From positions 1 through 64,000 of the forward strand of contig NZ_JAUNHI010000005.1 of assembly GCF_030524025.1 (NCBI RefSeq): a DNA stretch of 64,000 nt. The letters are read 5' to 3'. Both the position numbers and the translations under genes were made by a program. Below are positions 53,301 to 62,870 of this stretch, in pieces (position 1 is the first letter of the stretch; each line of letters starts with the position of its first letter). This DNA comes from Actinomyces sp. Its GTDB lineage: Bacteria; Actinomycetota; Actinomycetes; Actinomycetales; Actinomycetaceae. Below the pieces are notes generated by a model, which was not told the DNA's origin, did no database searches, and worked only from the letters and a program-made list of their open reading frames with translations.

Positions 53301-53378
53301 GTGCTCCGGCACCCCGGAGCACCCATGTGGCCCACCCCCGCGCGCTACGGCATGCCCGCGACCCGCCGAGCCGTGCTC
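53301..53378 (+). promoter_or_regulatory. attenuator-like hairpin with alternative pairing
   Basis: GTGCTCCGG (53301-53309) pairs perfectly with CCGGAGCAC (53314-53322) around a 4-base loop. GAGCAC of the right arm can instead pair with GTGCTC at 53373-53378, giving mutually exclusive structures between the short leader ORF and the exporter start. Confidence 0.5.
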
Positions 53379-53411
53379 GCGCCGCTGACGACTACGACGA
53401 GACGAGACACC

Positions 53412-55394
53412 ATGACCTCCCGGACCCCGGCCCAGTGCGGCGCCGAGCGGACTCCGCTGCCCTACCCCATCGCCCGTCACCCGCGCCGTTGGCCGGCGAC
53501 CCTGACCATTCCCACGGCCCCGCCCCCCGACCTGCCCGCCACCCCCGGAGCGCTCCTGCTCGCCCTGGGTCGTCTGGGCGCGCCCGCCATCGTGGTCGGC
53601 GTGGCCACCTCGACGGTCGTCTTCCTCAGCCAGGCCCTCGTCCCCACCGTCGTGGGCTCGCTGCTCGACACCGGCCTGGCCACAGGCCTGAGCACCGAGC
53701 TCCTGCCCGGACTCCTCGCCCTGACGGCCCTCGGGGTGGTCGGGGCGCTGGCCGCGGGGATGGAGTCCGCGACGAGCATGGCCGCGTTCACGAGCCTGTG
53801 GAAGCACGTCGTGCGCGCTCCGGCCCACCGCATCGCCCTGCGTTCACGCGCGGTGACCCGCGAGGTCGCCGGAGGTGACGCCGTCGAGACCATCCTGGGG
53901 GACACCGATCACATCGGGGAGTTCGGCTACTACGCCGTCAAGGTCCTGGGCGCGCTCCTCAGCGTCGTGGTTGTGGGCGTGCTCATGCTGCGCACCTCGG
54001 TGAGCCTCGGCCTGCTCGTCCTGTGCGGGCTGCCGGTGGTCCTGGGTCTCGTGGGCGTGCTGGTCAAGCCTCTCAACGCCCGCCTGTCCGCCCGGCGTGA
54101 GGCCCAGGGGCGCCTGTCCACCGTCACCACCGACGCCGTCGCGGGGCTGCGCGTCCTGCGGGGCATCGGCGGAGAGGACGTCTACTCGGCCCGCTACGTC
54201 CGGGCCTCGGCGCGCGTGCGCGACGCCGGCATCCGTGTTGCCGCCACCCAGGCCTCCCTGGCGGCGGTGCGAGCCGGCGCCCCCATGGTCTTCACCGCCG
54301 TCGTCGTGGGGGCCGGCGCGCAGGCGGCGCTGGCCGGAGCCATCACCGTCGGCCAGCTCGTCACCTTCTACGGGTACACCCTCTTCCTCGTCGGCCCCTT
54401 GGGGGTCATGACCGAGCTCATCCAGTTCGCCGCCCGCGCCTGGGTGGGAATCCGCAAGGTCGCCCGCATCCAGGGCGTCGAGCCGCTGACCGGCGACACG
54501 CACCTGCGGCCCGGCGCCCGCCTGGACGCCGACGGCGACCTCGAGGACGGGTCCACCGGGGTCATCCTGCGCGGGGGCCGGATGACGGCGCTCGTATGCG
54601 CCGACCCGGCCCGTGCCGCCGTCCTGGCCGAGCGGCTCGGACGTGTCGACGACGCCGCTGGCCCGGTGACCCTGGGCGGCACCGACCTGCGGGCGGTCAG
54701 CCTGGAGGAGGTGCGCGCCACCATCGTGGTCGCCGGCGCCCACGCCGAGGTCTTCGGAGGGGTCCTCGCCGAGGAGGTCCTCGGCGCTGAGGTCCCGCCA
54801 TCGGCCCCGCGCCCCCTGGCCCAGGTCCTGCGCACCGGAGCCGACATGCTCGGCGCCCAGGGGCCCACTGCCGGGGACGCCGTTCCCCTGAGCGCCGAGC
54901 AGCGCGAGCGCGTGGGCGCCGCCCTCGAGGTCGCGGCGGCCGAGGACGCCGTCGACTCCCTGGGCGGCCTGGCCGGGGTCCTCACCGAGAGGGGGCGCAA
55001 TGTCTCGGGAGGCCAGCGGCAACGTCTCGCCCTGGCCCGGGCGGTGGCCCGCCGCTCCCCGGTGCTCGTGCTCATCGAGCCCACGAGCGCGCTCGACTCC
55101 CACACCGAGGACATCGTCGCCCAGCGCCTGCGCGCCACCAGGCAGGGACTGACCACCGTCGTGGTCACCTCTTCCCCGCTGCTGCTGGGCCGGTGCGACG
55201 AGGTCGTTCTGCTCGCCGTCCGCGACCACGGGCGTGGGGCGGTCAAGGAGGTGGCACGTGGCACCCACCACGAGCTGATCGCCGGCTGCGCGGCCTACCG
55301 CGAGATCGTGGCGCGCGGCGGTCAAGCGCCCCCGGCCGAGTCCCCTGCGGCGCCCCTGGCCGAGCAGCCGGCCTCCCAGGACGGAGACGCCTGA
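53412..55394 (+). CDS. ABC exporter half-transporter with degenerate Walker motifs
   Basis: A 660-residue fused membrane/ATPase half-transporter. Six helices occupy about 45-340; the NBD follows. The ABC signature NVSGGQRQRLALARAV is intact. Walker A is lost (the strand MTALVCADPARAAVLAERLG has no GKST), and Walker B reads VLVLIEPTSALD with the Asp replaced by Ile. This subunit can therefore supply only the signature half of one ATP site. Its stop overlaps the partner's ATG (TGATG), so the two are made together as a heterodimer. The substrate is unknown; a leader ORF precedes it. Confidence 0.87.
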   Translation: MTSRTPAQCGAERTPLPYPIARHPRRWPATLTIPTAPPPDLPATPGALLLALGRLGAPAIVVGVATSTVVFLSQALVPTVVGSLLDTGLATGLSTELLPGLLALTALGVVGALAAGMESATSMAAFTSLWKHVVRAPAHRIALRSRAVTREVAGGDAVETILGDTDHIGEFGYYAVKVLGALLSVVVVGVLMLRTSVSLGLLVLCGLPVVLGLVGVLVKPLNARLSARREAQGRLSTVTTDAVAGLRVLRGIGGEDVYSARYVRASARVRDAGIRVAATQASLAAVRAGAPMVFTAVVVGAGAQAALAGAITVGQLVTFYGYTLFLVGPLGVMTELIQFAARAWVGIRKVARIQGVEPLTGDTHLRPGARLDADGDLEDGSTGVILRGGRMTALVCADPARAAVLAERLGRVDDAAGPVTLGGTDLRAVSLEEVRATIVVAGAHAEVFGGVLAEEVLGAEVPPSAPRPLAQVLRTGADMLGAQGPTAGDAVPLSAEQRERVGAALEVAAAEDAVDSLGGLAGVLTERGRNVSGGQRQRLALARAVARRSPVLVLIEPTSALDSHTEDIVAQRLRATRQGLTTVVVTSSPLLLGRCDEVVLLAVRDHGRGAVKEVARGTHHELIAGCAAYREIVARGGQAPPAESPAAPLAEQPASQDGDA

Positions 55395-57226
55395 TGAGCC
55401 GCCGACTTCCCGTCGCCGATGGCGCCGCCGTGCGCCGTCGGGCCCTGCGGATCATCGCCGACCACGCCGGACCCCTGGCCGCAGCCACGACCGTCCAGCT
55501 GTGCGCCGCCCTGGCGGCCGTTGGCATCCCCTGGGTCCTGGGCGCCATGGTCGATCAGGTCACCGGCGCGGGCACCGAGGCCGGCGCGGCGGGTCGTGTG
55601 CACCTGCTCATCGCCGCCGTCATCGTGCTGGCGGCCGTCAACGCCGTCCTCAGTGGGGTCGGGGACTACCTCGCCCGGGTCCTGGGCGAGCGGGTCTTCG
55701 CCGAGCAGCGCGAACAGCTGATGGCCGGCGTCATGCACCTGCCGCTCAGCGTCGTCGAGTCCGCCGGCACGGGCGACCTCCTGGGGCGCACGAACCGGGA
55801 CCTGGACGCCATCGGCTTCGTCGTCCAGCGGGGCGTGAGCCAGGTGATCATCCTCGTGCTCACCGTCGCGACGATCATCGGCGCCTCGGTCCTCGCCTCA
55901 CCCGTGCTCAGCCTCGCACTCCTCGTCCCGCTGCTGCTCACGATGCCGGTGTCCCGCTGGTACATGCGCCGGGCGGTTCCCGGCTACCGCGCGATGAACG
56001 CCATGTGGGCCGAGCTGGACGGCAACATCGCCGAGACCGCCGACCAGTCTGCCAGCATCGACGCCCTGGGCCTGGGGGTGCGACGCAACCGGCTGTTCGA
56101 CAGGATCCTCCAGGAGGCGTGGTCGACCGAGCTCTACACCCTGTGGCTGCGGATCGTCCTCATCACGACCCTCAGCCTGTCTGCCTTCGCACCGGTGGTC
56201 GCCGCCCTGGCCTGGGGGTCCTGGCTCCTCGGACAGGGCTCGGTCACCCTCGGGGCGGTGACGACGGCCGTCCTCTACGCCGTCCAGCTGCGCGCGCCTC
56301 TGGCTGAGATGACCTTCTGGATCGACACCCTCCAGTCGGCCGGCGCTGCCATGGCGCGCATCGTGGGCGTCGAGCTCGTCGAGCCCGACCGGAGGCCCAC
56401 GAGCCAGGAGGTTGTCGGCGAGCCGCCACAGGCGCACGCGGTGTCCTACGCCTACCGGAAGGGCCATGAGGTCCTCCACGAGGTCTCGCTGCGGCTCGTG
56501 CCCGGCGAGAGGCTCGCGGTCGTGGGCCCCTCGGGCTCGGGCAAGTCCACCCTGGGGCGCCTGCTCGCCGGCATCCACCCGCCCACGCGCGGGCGGGTGA
56601 CCGTGGGAGGGGTCCGCGGGTCGGATGGGCCCGGTGGGAGTGGGCCCGCCGTTGGCGACGACGGCGAGGCCGCCTGCGAGCAGTGCTCGGGCGTCGACCT
56701 GACCAGCCTGACCGAGGCGGCCCTCCACAAGGAGGTCGTGCTCGTCACGCAGGAGCACCACGTCTTCTCCTGCTCGCTGGCAGACAACCTGCGCCTGGCC
56801 GACCCCGGGGCCACCGACGAGGAGCTCCTCGGCGCGCTCGAGGTGGTCGGCGCCCGCCAGTGGGCGCAGCGGCTGAGCGAGGGTCTCGACACCCGCGTGG
56901 GAGCCGGCGGGGTCCAGCTCGATCCCGGCCAGGCTCAGCAGGTGGCGCTGGCGCGGATCGTGCTCATGGACCCCGCGACCCTCGTGCTCGACGAGGCCAC
57001 TAGCCTCCTCGACCCCAGTGCGGCGCGCTCGGCGGAGAGGTCGCTCGACAGGGTGCTGGCCGGCCGGACGGTCGTGGCCATCGTCCACCGGCTCGACGCT
57101 GCTGCCGCCGCCGACCGGGTCGCCGTGGTCATCGACGGCCGGATCGTCGAGCTCGGTCCGCACGACGAGCTCGTCGCCGCGGGAGGGGAGTACACCCGTT
57201 TGTGGGAGGCCTGGGCGTCCGGCTGA
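55394..57226 (+). CDS. ABC exporter half-transporter, catalytic partner
   Basis: A 610-residue half-transporter. Six membrane helices (about 25-320) are followed by an NBD with intact Walker A VVGPSGSGKSTLGRLL, intact Walker B TLVLDEATSLLD and H-loop VAIVHRLD. The signature is degenerate: LDPGQAQQVALAR instead of LSGGQ. Its Walker motifs complement the intact signature of the upstream subunit, leaving one competent composite ATP site. An acidic Gly-rich insertion (about 407-430) interrupts the NBD. It is the last gene of the two-gene operon. Confidence 0.9.
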   Translation: MSRRLPVADGAAVRRRALRIIADHAGPLAAATTVQLCAALAAVGIPWVLGAMVDQVTGAGTEAGAAGRVHLLIAAVIVLAAVNAVLSGVGDYLARVLGERVFAEQREQLMAGVMHLPLSVVESAGTGDLLGRTNRDLDAIGFVVQRGVSQVIILVLTVATIIGASVLASPVLSLALLVPLLLTMPVSRWYMRRAVPGYRAMNAMWAELDGNIAETADQSASIDALGLGVRRNRLFDRILQEAWSTELYTLWLRIVLITTLSLSAFAPVVAALAWGSWLLGQGSVTLGAVTTAVLYAVQLRAPLAEMTFWIDTLQSAGAAMARIVGVELVEPDRRPTSQEVVGEPPQAHAVSYAYRKGHEVLHEVSLRLVPGERLAVVGPSGSGKSTLGRLLAGIHPPTRGRVTVGGVRGSDGPGGSGPAVGDDGEAACEQCSGVDLTSLTEAALHKEVVLVTQEHHVFSCSLADNLRLADPGATDEELLGALEVVGARQWAQRLSEGLDTRVGAGGVQLDPGQAQQVALARIVLMDPATLVLDEATSLLDPSAARSAERSLDRVLAGRTVVAIVHRLDAAAAADRVAVVIDGRIVELGPHDELVAAGGEYTRLWEAWASG

Positions 57227-57245
57227 GGGCGGCGGGCCGGTCATC

Positions 57246-57313
57246 GGGTTCGTACCTAGGGTGTCCGGGTCGGTGCTATACGGGGTGCGGATCCGGGGCG
57301 GAAGGTACGAAGG
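57246..57313 (+). repeat. GTTCGTACC hairpin repeat, copy 4 (diverged)
   Basis: GGGTTCGTACC (57246-57256) faces GGAAGGTACGAAGGC ending at 57313, with a diverged interior. It lies between the convergent exporter and DUF3533-like genes. The rest of 57227-57401 has no other feature. Confidence 0.75.
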
Positions 57314-57401
57314 CGGGCGCCCGGGAGCGCCCGGTAGGAACCCGGGCGCCCCGGCGCAGCCCCGCCGGCACCCCGCGAGATCCTCCGGTGCCGCCTCCGG
57401 C

Positions 57402-58463
57402 TCAGGCCTGCTTGCGGGACTTGAGCCAGGCCCCGAGGACGAGCAGGAGCGTGCCGGCGGCGCACCAGGTGGCGAGCACCCACGGGGAGCCGCCCATGCC
57501 CGCGCCATCGAAGTAGGCGACGGAGCGCAGGAAGTTCCCCGCCGCGCCAACCGGGAGCAGCTGGCCGAACTCGCCCCAGCCGCTGGGCAGCCACTGCCAC
57601 CCCGTGGCCAGGCCGGACAGCGGGTTGGACACGAAGAGCATCGTCACCGCGCCGAGGGCGATGCCCGCGTAGCCCATGACCGACTGCAGCCCGAGGATGG
57701 TCAGCGAGATCGCGCTGATGCCCAGAGCGAGCCCGAGCCAGGTCATGGCGAAGGAGCCGGCGATCGCGCCGAACCAGGTCTGGAGAACCAGGACGGCGAG
57801 AAGGGACCCGAGCCCGGCCATGGTGACGGCGGCCAGGGCGCGCTTCCACCAGGATGCCTTGACGACGACCGACAGCAGGACGCTGGAGGCCATGCCCCCG
57901 AAGACGAGCGGCAGCCCCAACGAGCTGAGGCCCACGCCCATGGGGTCCTCGGCGGTCAAGGGCGCGACGTCGGTGACGGTCACGGTCGGCACCTGCGCCT
58001 GGGCGGCCTGCGCGGCCTGCGCGGCCTGGGCCTGCGCCGCCTGGTCCGCCTGTGCAGCGGACTGCGCGGCCTGGGCCTGCTGGCCCAGGAGCCCCGTGGC
58101 CAGCTTGGTGAGCAGGGCCGAGTACGGGCTGCCCGCGCCCGAGGCGGTGACCACCTCGGTGCCCTGATCGCTCACGATGATGCCGCCGACCGCCTCGCGC
58201 TGCGTGACTGCCTCGGTCACGGCAGCGGCGTCCTCAACGACGGTGATCTCGAAAGCGCCGGGGGCGGCAGTCTCCAGGGCGGTGCTCAGCTGCTCCTGAG
58301 CCGCCTCTGGCGCGGAGACGGCCAGCGGCAGGTCGGAGGCGCCGGAGTTGATCGCCGGGGCGAGGAAGGCGAGCAGCATGAGGACGATGACGGCGGGGAT
58401 ACCGATGACCGCGGCGAGGAGGGTGCGTGTCCCGCGCGCCGAGGTCTCCGTGGAGGAAGGCAT
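57402..58463 (-). CDS. DUF3533/YhgE-like ABC-2-type membrane protein
   Basis: A 353-residue membrane protein. An N-terminal helix (about 13-37) leads to an extracellular region of about 140 residues ending in an Ala/Gln repeat (QAAQ units, likely coiled coil). Five to six C-terminal helices follow (from GLPLVFGGMASSVLLSVVV to VLATWCAAGTLLLVLGAWL). This matches the DUF3533/YhgE-Pip arrangement related to ABC-2 exporter subunits. The ATG is at 58463. It is divergent from a TetR gene across a palindrome, so it is probably a TetR-controlled efflux or envelope component. Confidence 0.78.
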   Translation of the reverse strand: MPSSTETSARGTRTLLAAVIGIPAVIVLMLLAFLAPAINSGASDLPLAVSAPEAAQEQLSTALETAAPGAFEITVVEDAAAVTEAVTQREAVGGIIVSDQGTEVVTASGAGSPYSALLTKLATGLLGQQAQAAQSAAQADQAAQAQAAQAAQAAQAQVPTVTVTDVAPLTAEDPMGVGLSSLGLPLVFGGMASSVLLSVVVKASWWKRALAAVTMAGLGSLLAVLVLQTWFGAIAGSFAMTWLGLALGISAISLTILGLQSVMGYAGIALGAVTMLFVSNPLSGLATGWQWLPSGWGEFGQLLPVGAAGNFLRSVAYFDGAGMGGSPWVLATWCAAGTLLLVLGAWLKSRKQA

Positions 58464-58509
58464 GGTCTGGTCCGTTTCTCTAAGTGGAGTGGTTTGCTCC
58501 GGAACAACG

Positions 58510-58526
58510 CGGAGCGTATCGCTCCG
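58510..58526. promoter_or_regulatory. TetR operator candidate
   Basis: CGGAGCG-TAT-CGCTCCG, a perfect 17-bp dyad in the 172-base gap between the divergent DUF3533-like and TetR genes. Typical position and size for a TetR-family operator. Confidence 0.65.
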
Positions 58527-58635
58527 TTTGTGTGGGTGCAAGGTGAGCGCCGGCACGCGTGTCCCGGACGGCACGGGACGCCCCGGCTGCCGCGCTAGGC
58601 TCCGCATGGGATCGACTGGCAGACAGGAGAGAGCC

Positions 58636-59208
58636 GTGCGCGCAGACGCCGTCGCGAACAGAGAGGCCATCATCAAGGCCGCGGTAGCGCTGTTCGCCGA
58701 CATCGGCCTGGACGTCCCCCAGCGCACGGTCGCCGCACGGGCGGGGGTCGGCATCGGCACCCTCTATCGGCACTTCCCCGACCGGATCGGCCTCCTGCGT
58801 GGCGTCGCCGAGTACGTGTACGCGACCATGTCCGCCGCTGTGGACACCTACGTAGCCACCCGCGAGGACGCCGGTCCCACGCAGGACTCCGCAGAGGCCT
58901 GGCGCGCCTTCGTCGCCGAGGTCGTGGGCATGCGGCTGGGCAAGATCATCCCGCAGATCGCCGAGCACTCCGAGCTCCTCGCCGACAGCCCGTGGCTCCT
59001 GGAGTTCCGGGAGCAGGGCCTCGTCAAGCTCAACGAGGCCCTGTCTCGGGCCAAGGCGGACGGGCTGGTGCGCCAGGAGGTCGACATCGCCCGCTTTCAG
59101 ATCGGCCTGGCGCAGATCTCCCGCCCGCTGCCCGACGTGGTCGAGGAGCTCACGCCCGGCTGGGAGGACTGGCTCGTCGAGACCTACCTGCGGGGTCTGC
59201 TCCCCTGA
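58636..59208 (+). CDS. TetR family transcriptional regulator
   Basis: A 190-residue protein from GTG 58636 (AGGAGAG just upstream). The HTH is in the first 60 residues: REAIIKAAVALFADIGLDVP, TVAARAGVGIGTLYRHFPDR. The C-terminal ligand domain resembles the SbtR-like group, including FREQGLVKLNEALSRAKADG. It most likely represses the divergent DUF3533-like gene and itself via the dyad at 58510. Confidence 0.92.
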   Translation: MRADAVANREAIIKAAVALFADIGLDVPQRTVAARAGVGIGTLYRHFPDRIGLLRGVAEYVYATMSAAVDTYVATREDAGPTQDSAEAWRAFVAEVVGMRLGKIIPQIAEHSELLADSPWLLEFREQGLVKLNEALSRAKADGLVRQEVDIARFQIGLAQISRPLPDVVEELTPGWEDWLVETYLRGLLP

Positions 59209-59407
59209 GCCGCGAGCCCCGGCCGTCCCCGGCTGCGGCGATCAGGGGCGGCCGCCGCAGTCTTGCAGCCCTTGCAGGCGCCGTCACCATCGCGTAACCT
59301 ACGTCTCATCCCCGATCTTGTCTTGATCTCGCTTGATCCTGCGGGGCATTCTCCCTGAACCGAAGGGGGTCTTCTGCCCCGCACCGCACGCCACGGACGA
59401 AGGAGTC

Positions 59408-62400
59408 ATGGTGCGTTTTCAGTTCTTGCAGCCCCAGCGGAGCCCCCAATGCCCCCGAAGTCCCCGGAGCCCACGGGGCGGGGCCGCGCGCCACCGCCTG
59501 GCGATCCTGGCGGTGCTGGCCGTCGTCCTGCCCCTGACGGTGCAGGTCGCCGCCCCGATGGCCGCGGCGGCCCCCGCCTCGGTCACCCTCGTCGGCAGCC
59601 TCCAGAGCGAGCTGGGCTGCGCCGAGGACTGGGACCCGGCCTGTGCCGCCACCGCCATGACCGACCCCGACGCCGATGGCCGGTACACGATGACGACGGT
59701 GGTGCCCGCGGGCTCCTGGGAGTTCAAGGTGGCCCTCGATGGGGGCTGGGCCGTGTCCTATGGCGCCGACGGCGTCCAGGACGGAGCCAACATCCCCCTG
59801 CGCCTGGCCGTGGACTCCGAGCTGACCCTCAGCTGGGACGCCGAGTCCCACCGCGTCGCGGTGAGCAGCCCCTCCCTGGCGGGCGACTACGACCCGGCGT
59901 CGGACGCCGCGCTCGTGGCCGACCCGGTCCGCCAGGGCACGGATGAGACCTTCTACTTCGTCCTGACCGACCGTTTCGCCAACGGCGACCCCTCCAATGA
60001 CGCCGGTGGCCTGGTCGGCGGGCCCGAGGTCACCGGCCTGGACCCCACGAACAAGGGCTACTACCACGGCGGGGACATCGCCGGGATCATCGAGCACCTC
60101 GACTACATCCAGTCCCTGGGCACCACCGCCATCTGGCTGACCCCCTCCTTCACCAACAGGCCTGTCCAGGGCACCGGCGAGAACGCCTCGGCCGGCTATC
60201 ACGGATACTGGACCACCGACTTCACAAGCATCGACCCGCACCTGGGCGGCAACGAGTCGCTGGCCGCCCTGCGCGACGCCCTCCACGCCAGGGGGATGAA
60301 GCTCTACCTCGACATCATCACCAACCACACCGCCGACCTCATCGACTACGCCGAGGGTCAGTACTCCTACGTCGACACGGCCACCGCCCCCTACACGGAC
60401 GCCGCCGGCAACGTCGTCGACATCTCGGCGGCGGCCGGCTCTCCCGACTTCCCGACGCTCGACCCGGCGACCTCCTTCCCCTACACCCCGGTGCGCACCG
60501 GTGAGGTCACCCCCGATGTCCTCAACGACGTGTCCCTCTACCACAACCGGGGCGACTCGACGTGGACGGGGGAGTCGGTCACCATGGGCGACTTCGTGGG
60601 TCTCGACGACCTCATGACCGAGGACCCGCGGGTCGTGGCCGCCTTCGAGGACATTTACACCAGCTGGATGGACTTCGGTGTCGACGGCTTCCGCATCGAC
60701 ACGGTCAAGCACGTCAACATGGAGTTCTGGCAGTCCTGGACCGCGACGGTCGACGAGCACGCCGCCGCCACCAACCCCGACTTCTTCACCTTCGGTGAGG
60801 TCTACGACGCCGACGCGCGCAAGCTGAGCCCCTACGTGCGCACCACCGGCATGGACGCCACCCTCGACTTCGCCTTCCAGTCCGCCGCGGTGGGCTTCGC
60901 CAAGGGGTACTCCGCCCAGGGACTGTCGGGCATGTTCGCCACAGACGACTACTACACGACCCCCACGACGAGCGCCGCCGGCCTGCCCACCTTCCTGGGC
61001 AACCACGACATGGGGCGCGTCGGCTACCTCCTGGCGGGCGGCACGGGCGGGCAGGAGACGCTGCGCCGCGACCAGCTGGCCCACTCGCTCATGTTCCTCA
61101 CCCGCGGCCAGCCGGTCGTCTACTACGGGGACGAGCAGGGCTTCGCCGGCGCGGGCGATGGCTCGGACAAGAACGCGCGCCAGGACATGTTCGCCACGCA
61201 GGTCGCCGAGTACGCCGACCAGCCGCTGGTCGACGGCGCGACGGCCGGCGCCACCGACCGCTACGACACCTCCTCGCCGCTCTACCAGCACATCTCGCGG
61301 CTGGCGGCCCTGCGCGCCGCGCACCCGGCCCTGTCCACCGGCTCCCAGGTCGAGCTCTACGCCGAGGACGGCGCCGGGGTCTACACCTTCGCCCGGGTCG
61401 ACCGGGACGAGAAGATCGAGCACCTCGTGGCCCTCAACAACGCCGACGAGGAGCGCACCGTCACCCTGACCACGCTCACCCCCGGCGCCACCTACTCGTC
61501 GCTGTACGGCGACCACGCCCCGGTCACCGCCGACGCCCAGGGCTCGGTCACGCTGACCGTCCCGGCCCTGGGTGCGGTGGTCCTCGTCGCCGACCGCACC
61601 GTGGCGGCCGGTTCGCCGACGGTGACCCTGACCAACGCCGAGGGGGCCGCCCTGAGCGGGGCGACCGCCGAGGTGGCGGCCACCACCACCCCCCACCGGT
61701 GGGCGGAGACCACGTTCTCCTACCGCGAGCTCGGCACCCAGGAGTGGACCACCCTGGGCACGGCCGAGGACACGAGCCCGCGGGTCTTCGCCGACGTGAC
61801 CGGCCTGCCCACGGGGACGGTCATCGAGCTGCGCGCGGTGACCACGGACGCGGCGGGCAACCGGGTGGCCGACTCCGCCCTGGCCGTTGTCGGCGCCAAC
61901 CTGAGCGGCACGGCGCCCGCCACCGACCCCGCCGCCGGGGTGACTGTCCCGGGAAGCCACAACACGGCGATGGGCTGCCCTGGCGACTGGCAGCCGGACT
62001 GTGCCGCCGCGGCCCTCAGCCTCGATCCTGCGACTGGCCTGTACTCCGGGTCCTTCGACCTGCCCGCGGGCACCTACGAGTACAAGGTCGCCATCGGGGG
62101 CAGCTGGGAGGTCAACTACGGCGCCGACGGCGTGGCCGATGGCCCCAACATCAGCTACACGACCTCCGGCGGAACGGTCACCTTCTTCTACGACCCGGTC
62201 AGCCACCGGGTGTGGCATGAGATCGGCTCGACCCCGCCAACGGCCACGCCGACAACGGAACCGAGCGCAACGGCCAGTGCCGAACCGAGCGTGACGGCCA
62301 GCCCGTCAGCCGATCCGAGCGCGACGGCCACGGCCACTGGCGAACCGAGCGTCACGGCCGGCTCGACGTCCGGCTCGGGCACCGGCCCCACGACGGGTGC

Positions 62401-62587
62401 CGATCCGGCTGCGAGCGACGGCGCGACGGTGACCGTGCAGGTGGGGGTCAGTGCGCCGCCGGCCCCGTCGGGCAGCTCGACTCGGGCCGGTGGCCTGGCG
62501 CGCACCGGCCCGCCGGCGGTGCCGCTGCTGCTGGCGGCCGGATCGCTGGTGGCGGGCAGGATTACCGCCATCCGTCGCCGGTCCTGA
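59408..62587 (+). CDS. cell-wall-anchored GH13 alpha-amylase family protein
   Basis: A 1059-residue secreted starch-active enzyme. The signal peptide covers about 28-56. An X25/pullulanase-associated domain (about 60-150) precedes the GH13 barrel, with nucleophile Asp431 in GFRIDTVKHVN, acid/base Glu464 in FFTFGEVYD and Asp534 in FLGNHDMGR. A C-terminal beta domain is followed by a second X25 domain (about 838-940, GCPGDWQPDCAAAALS). A Thr/Ser/Pro linker leads to the sorting signal LARTG, a helix and RRRS. The ATG at 59408 has AAGGAG upstream. The two X25 domains resemble each other closely. It probably degrades alpha-glucans at the cell surface, feeding the intracellular pullulanase encoded next. 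Confidence 0.93.
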   Translation: MVRFQFLQPQRSPQCPRSPRSPRGGAARHRLAILAVLAVVLPLTVQVAAPMAAAAPASVTLVGSLQSELGCAEDWDPACAATAMTDPDADGRYTMTTVVPAGSWEFKVALDGGWAVSYGADGVQDGANIPLRLAVDSELTLSWDAESHRVAVSSPSLAGDYDPASDAALVADPVRQGTDETFYFVLTDRFANGDPSNDAGGLVGGPEVTGLDPTNKGYYHGGDIAGIIEHLDYIQSLGTTAIWLTPSFTNRPVQGTGENASAGYHGYWTTDFTSIDPHLGGNESLAALRDALHARGMKLYLDIITNHTADLIDYAEGQYSYVDTATAPYTDAAGNVVDISAAAGSPDFPTLDPATSFPYTPVRTGEVTPDVLNDVSLYHNRGDSTWTGESVTMGDFVGLDDLMTEDPRVVAAFEDIYTSWMDFGVDGFRIDTVKHVNMEFWQSWTATVDEHAAATNPDFFTFGEVYDADARKLSPYVRTTGMDATLDFAFQSAAVGFAKGYSAQGLSGMFATDDYYTTPTTSAAGLPTFLGNHDMGRVGYLLAGGTGGQETLRRDQLAHSLMFLTRGQPVVYYGDEQGFAGAGDGSDKNARQDMFATQVAEYADQPLVDGATAGATDRYDTSSPLYQHISRLAALRAAHPALSTGSQVELYAEDGAGVYTFARVDRDEKIEHLVALNNADEERTVTLTTLTPGATYSSLYGDHAPVTADAQGSVTLTVPALGAVVLVADRTVAAGSPTVTLTNAEGAALSGATAEVAATTTPHRWAETTFSYRELGTQEWTTLGTAEDTSPRVFADVTGLPTGTVIELRAVTTDAAGNRVADSALAVVGANLSGTAPATDPAAGVTVPGSHNTAMGCPGDWQPDCAAAALSLDPATGLYSGSFDLPAGTYEYKVAIGGSWEVNYGADGVADGPNISYTTSGGTVTFFYDPVSHRVWHEIGSTPPTATPTTEPSATASAEPSVTASPSADPSATATATGEPSVTAGSTSGSGTGPTTGADPAASDGATVTVQVGVSAPPAPSGSSTRAGGLARTGPPAVPLLLAAGSLVAGRITAIRRRS

Positions 62588-62870
62588 GGCGGCCGGATCT
62601 CACGGGGCGCCGGGTACCACGACCCGGCGCCCCGTTGCTGGCCCGCGCCTCGTGCGTCACAGCGGCCGCCGTGCGGGCCGGGCTTGACCCACCCTGTCAC
62701 ACCTTCGCTGTTATGTGCATCACAGGCGAGGGTGGGTGGGGACGACTCCGCCCGGCCCGGCCGCCTCGGTGGAGAAGGCCGAATCGTCTGGTGGCGGATA
62801 GTCCCTTTGGGTCCTGGTGCCCCGGCGCCCGCCGTGACAGGCTGGTGACAGGAATGAGGAAGGCGATCCG

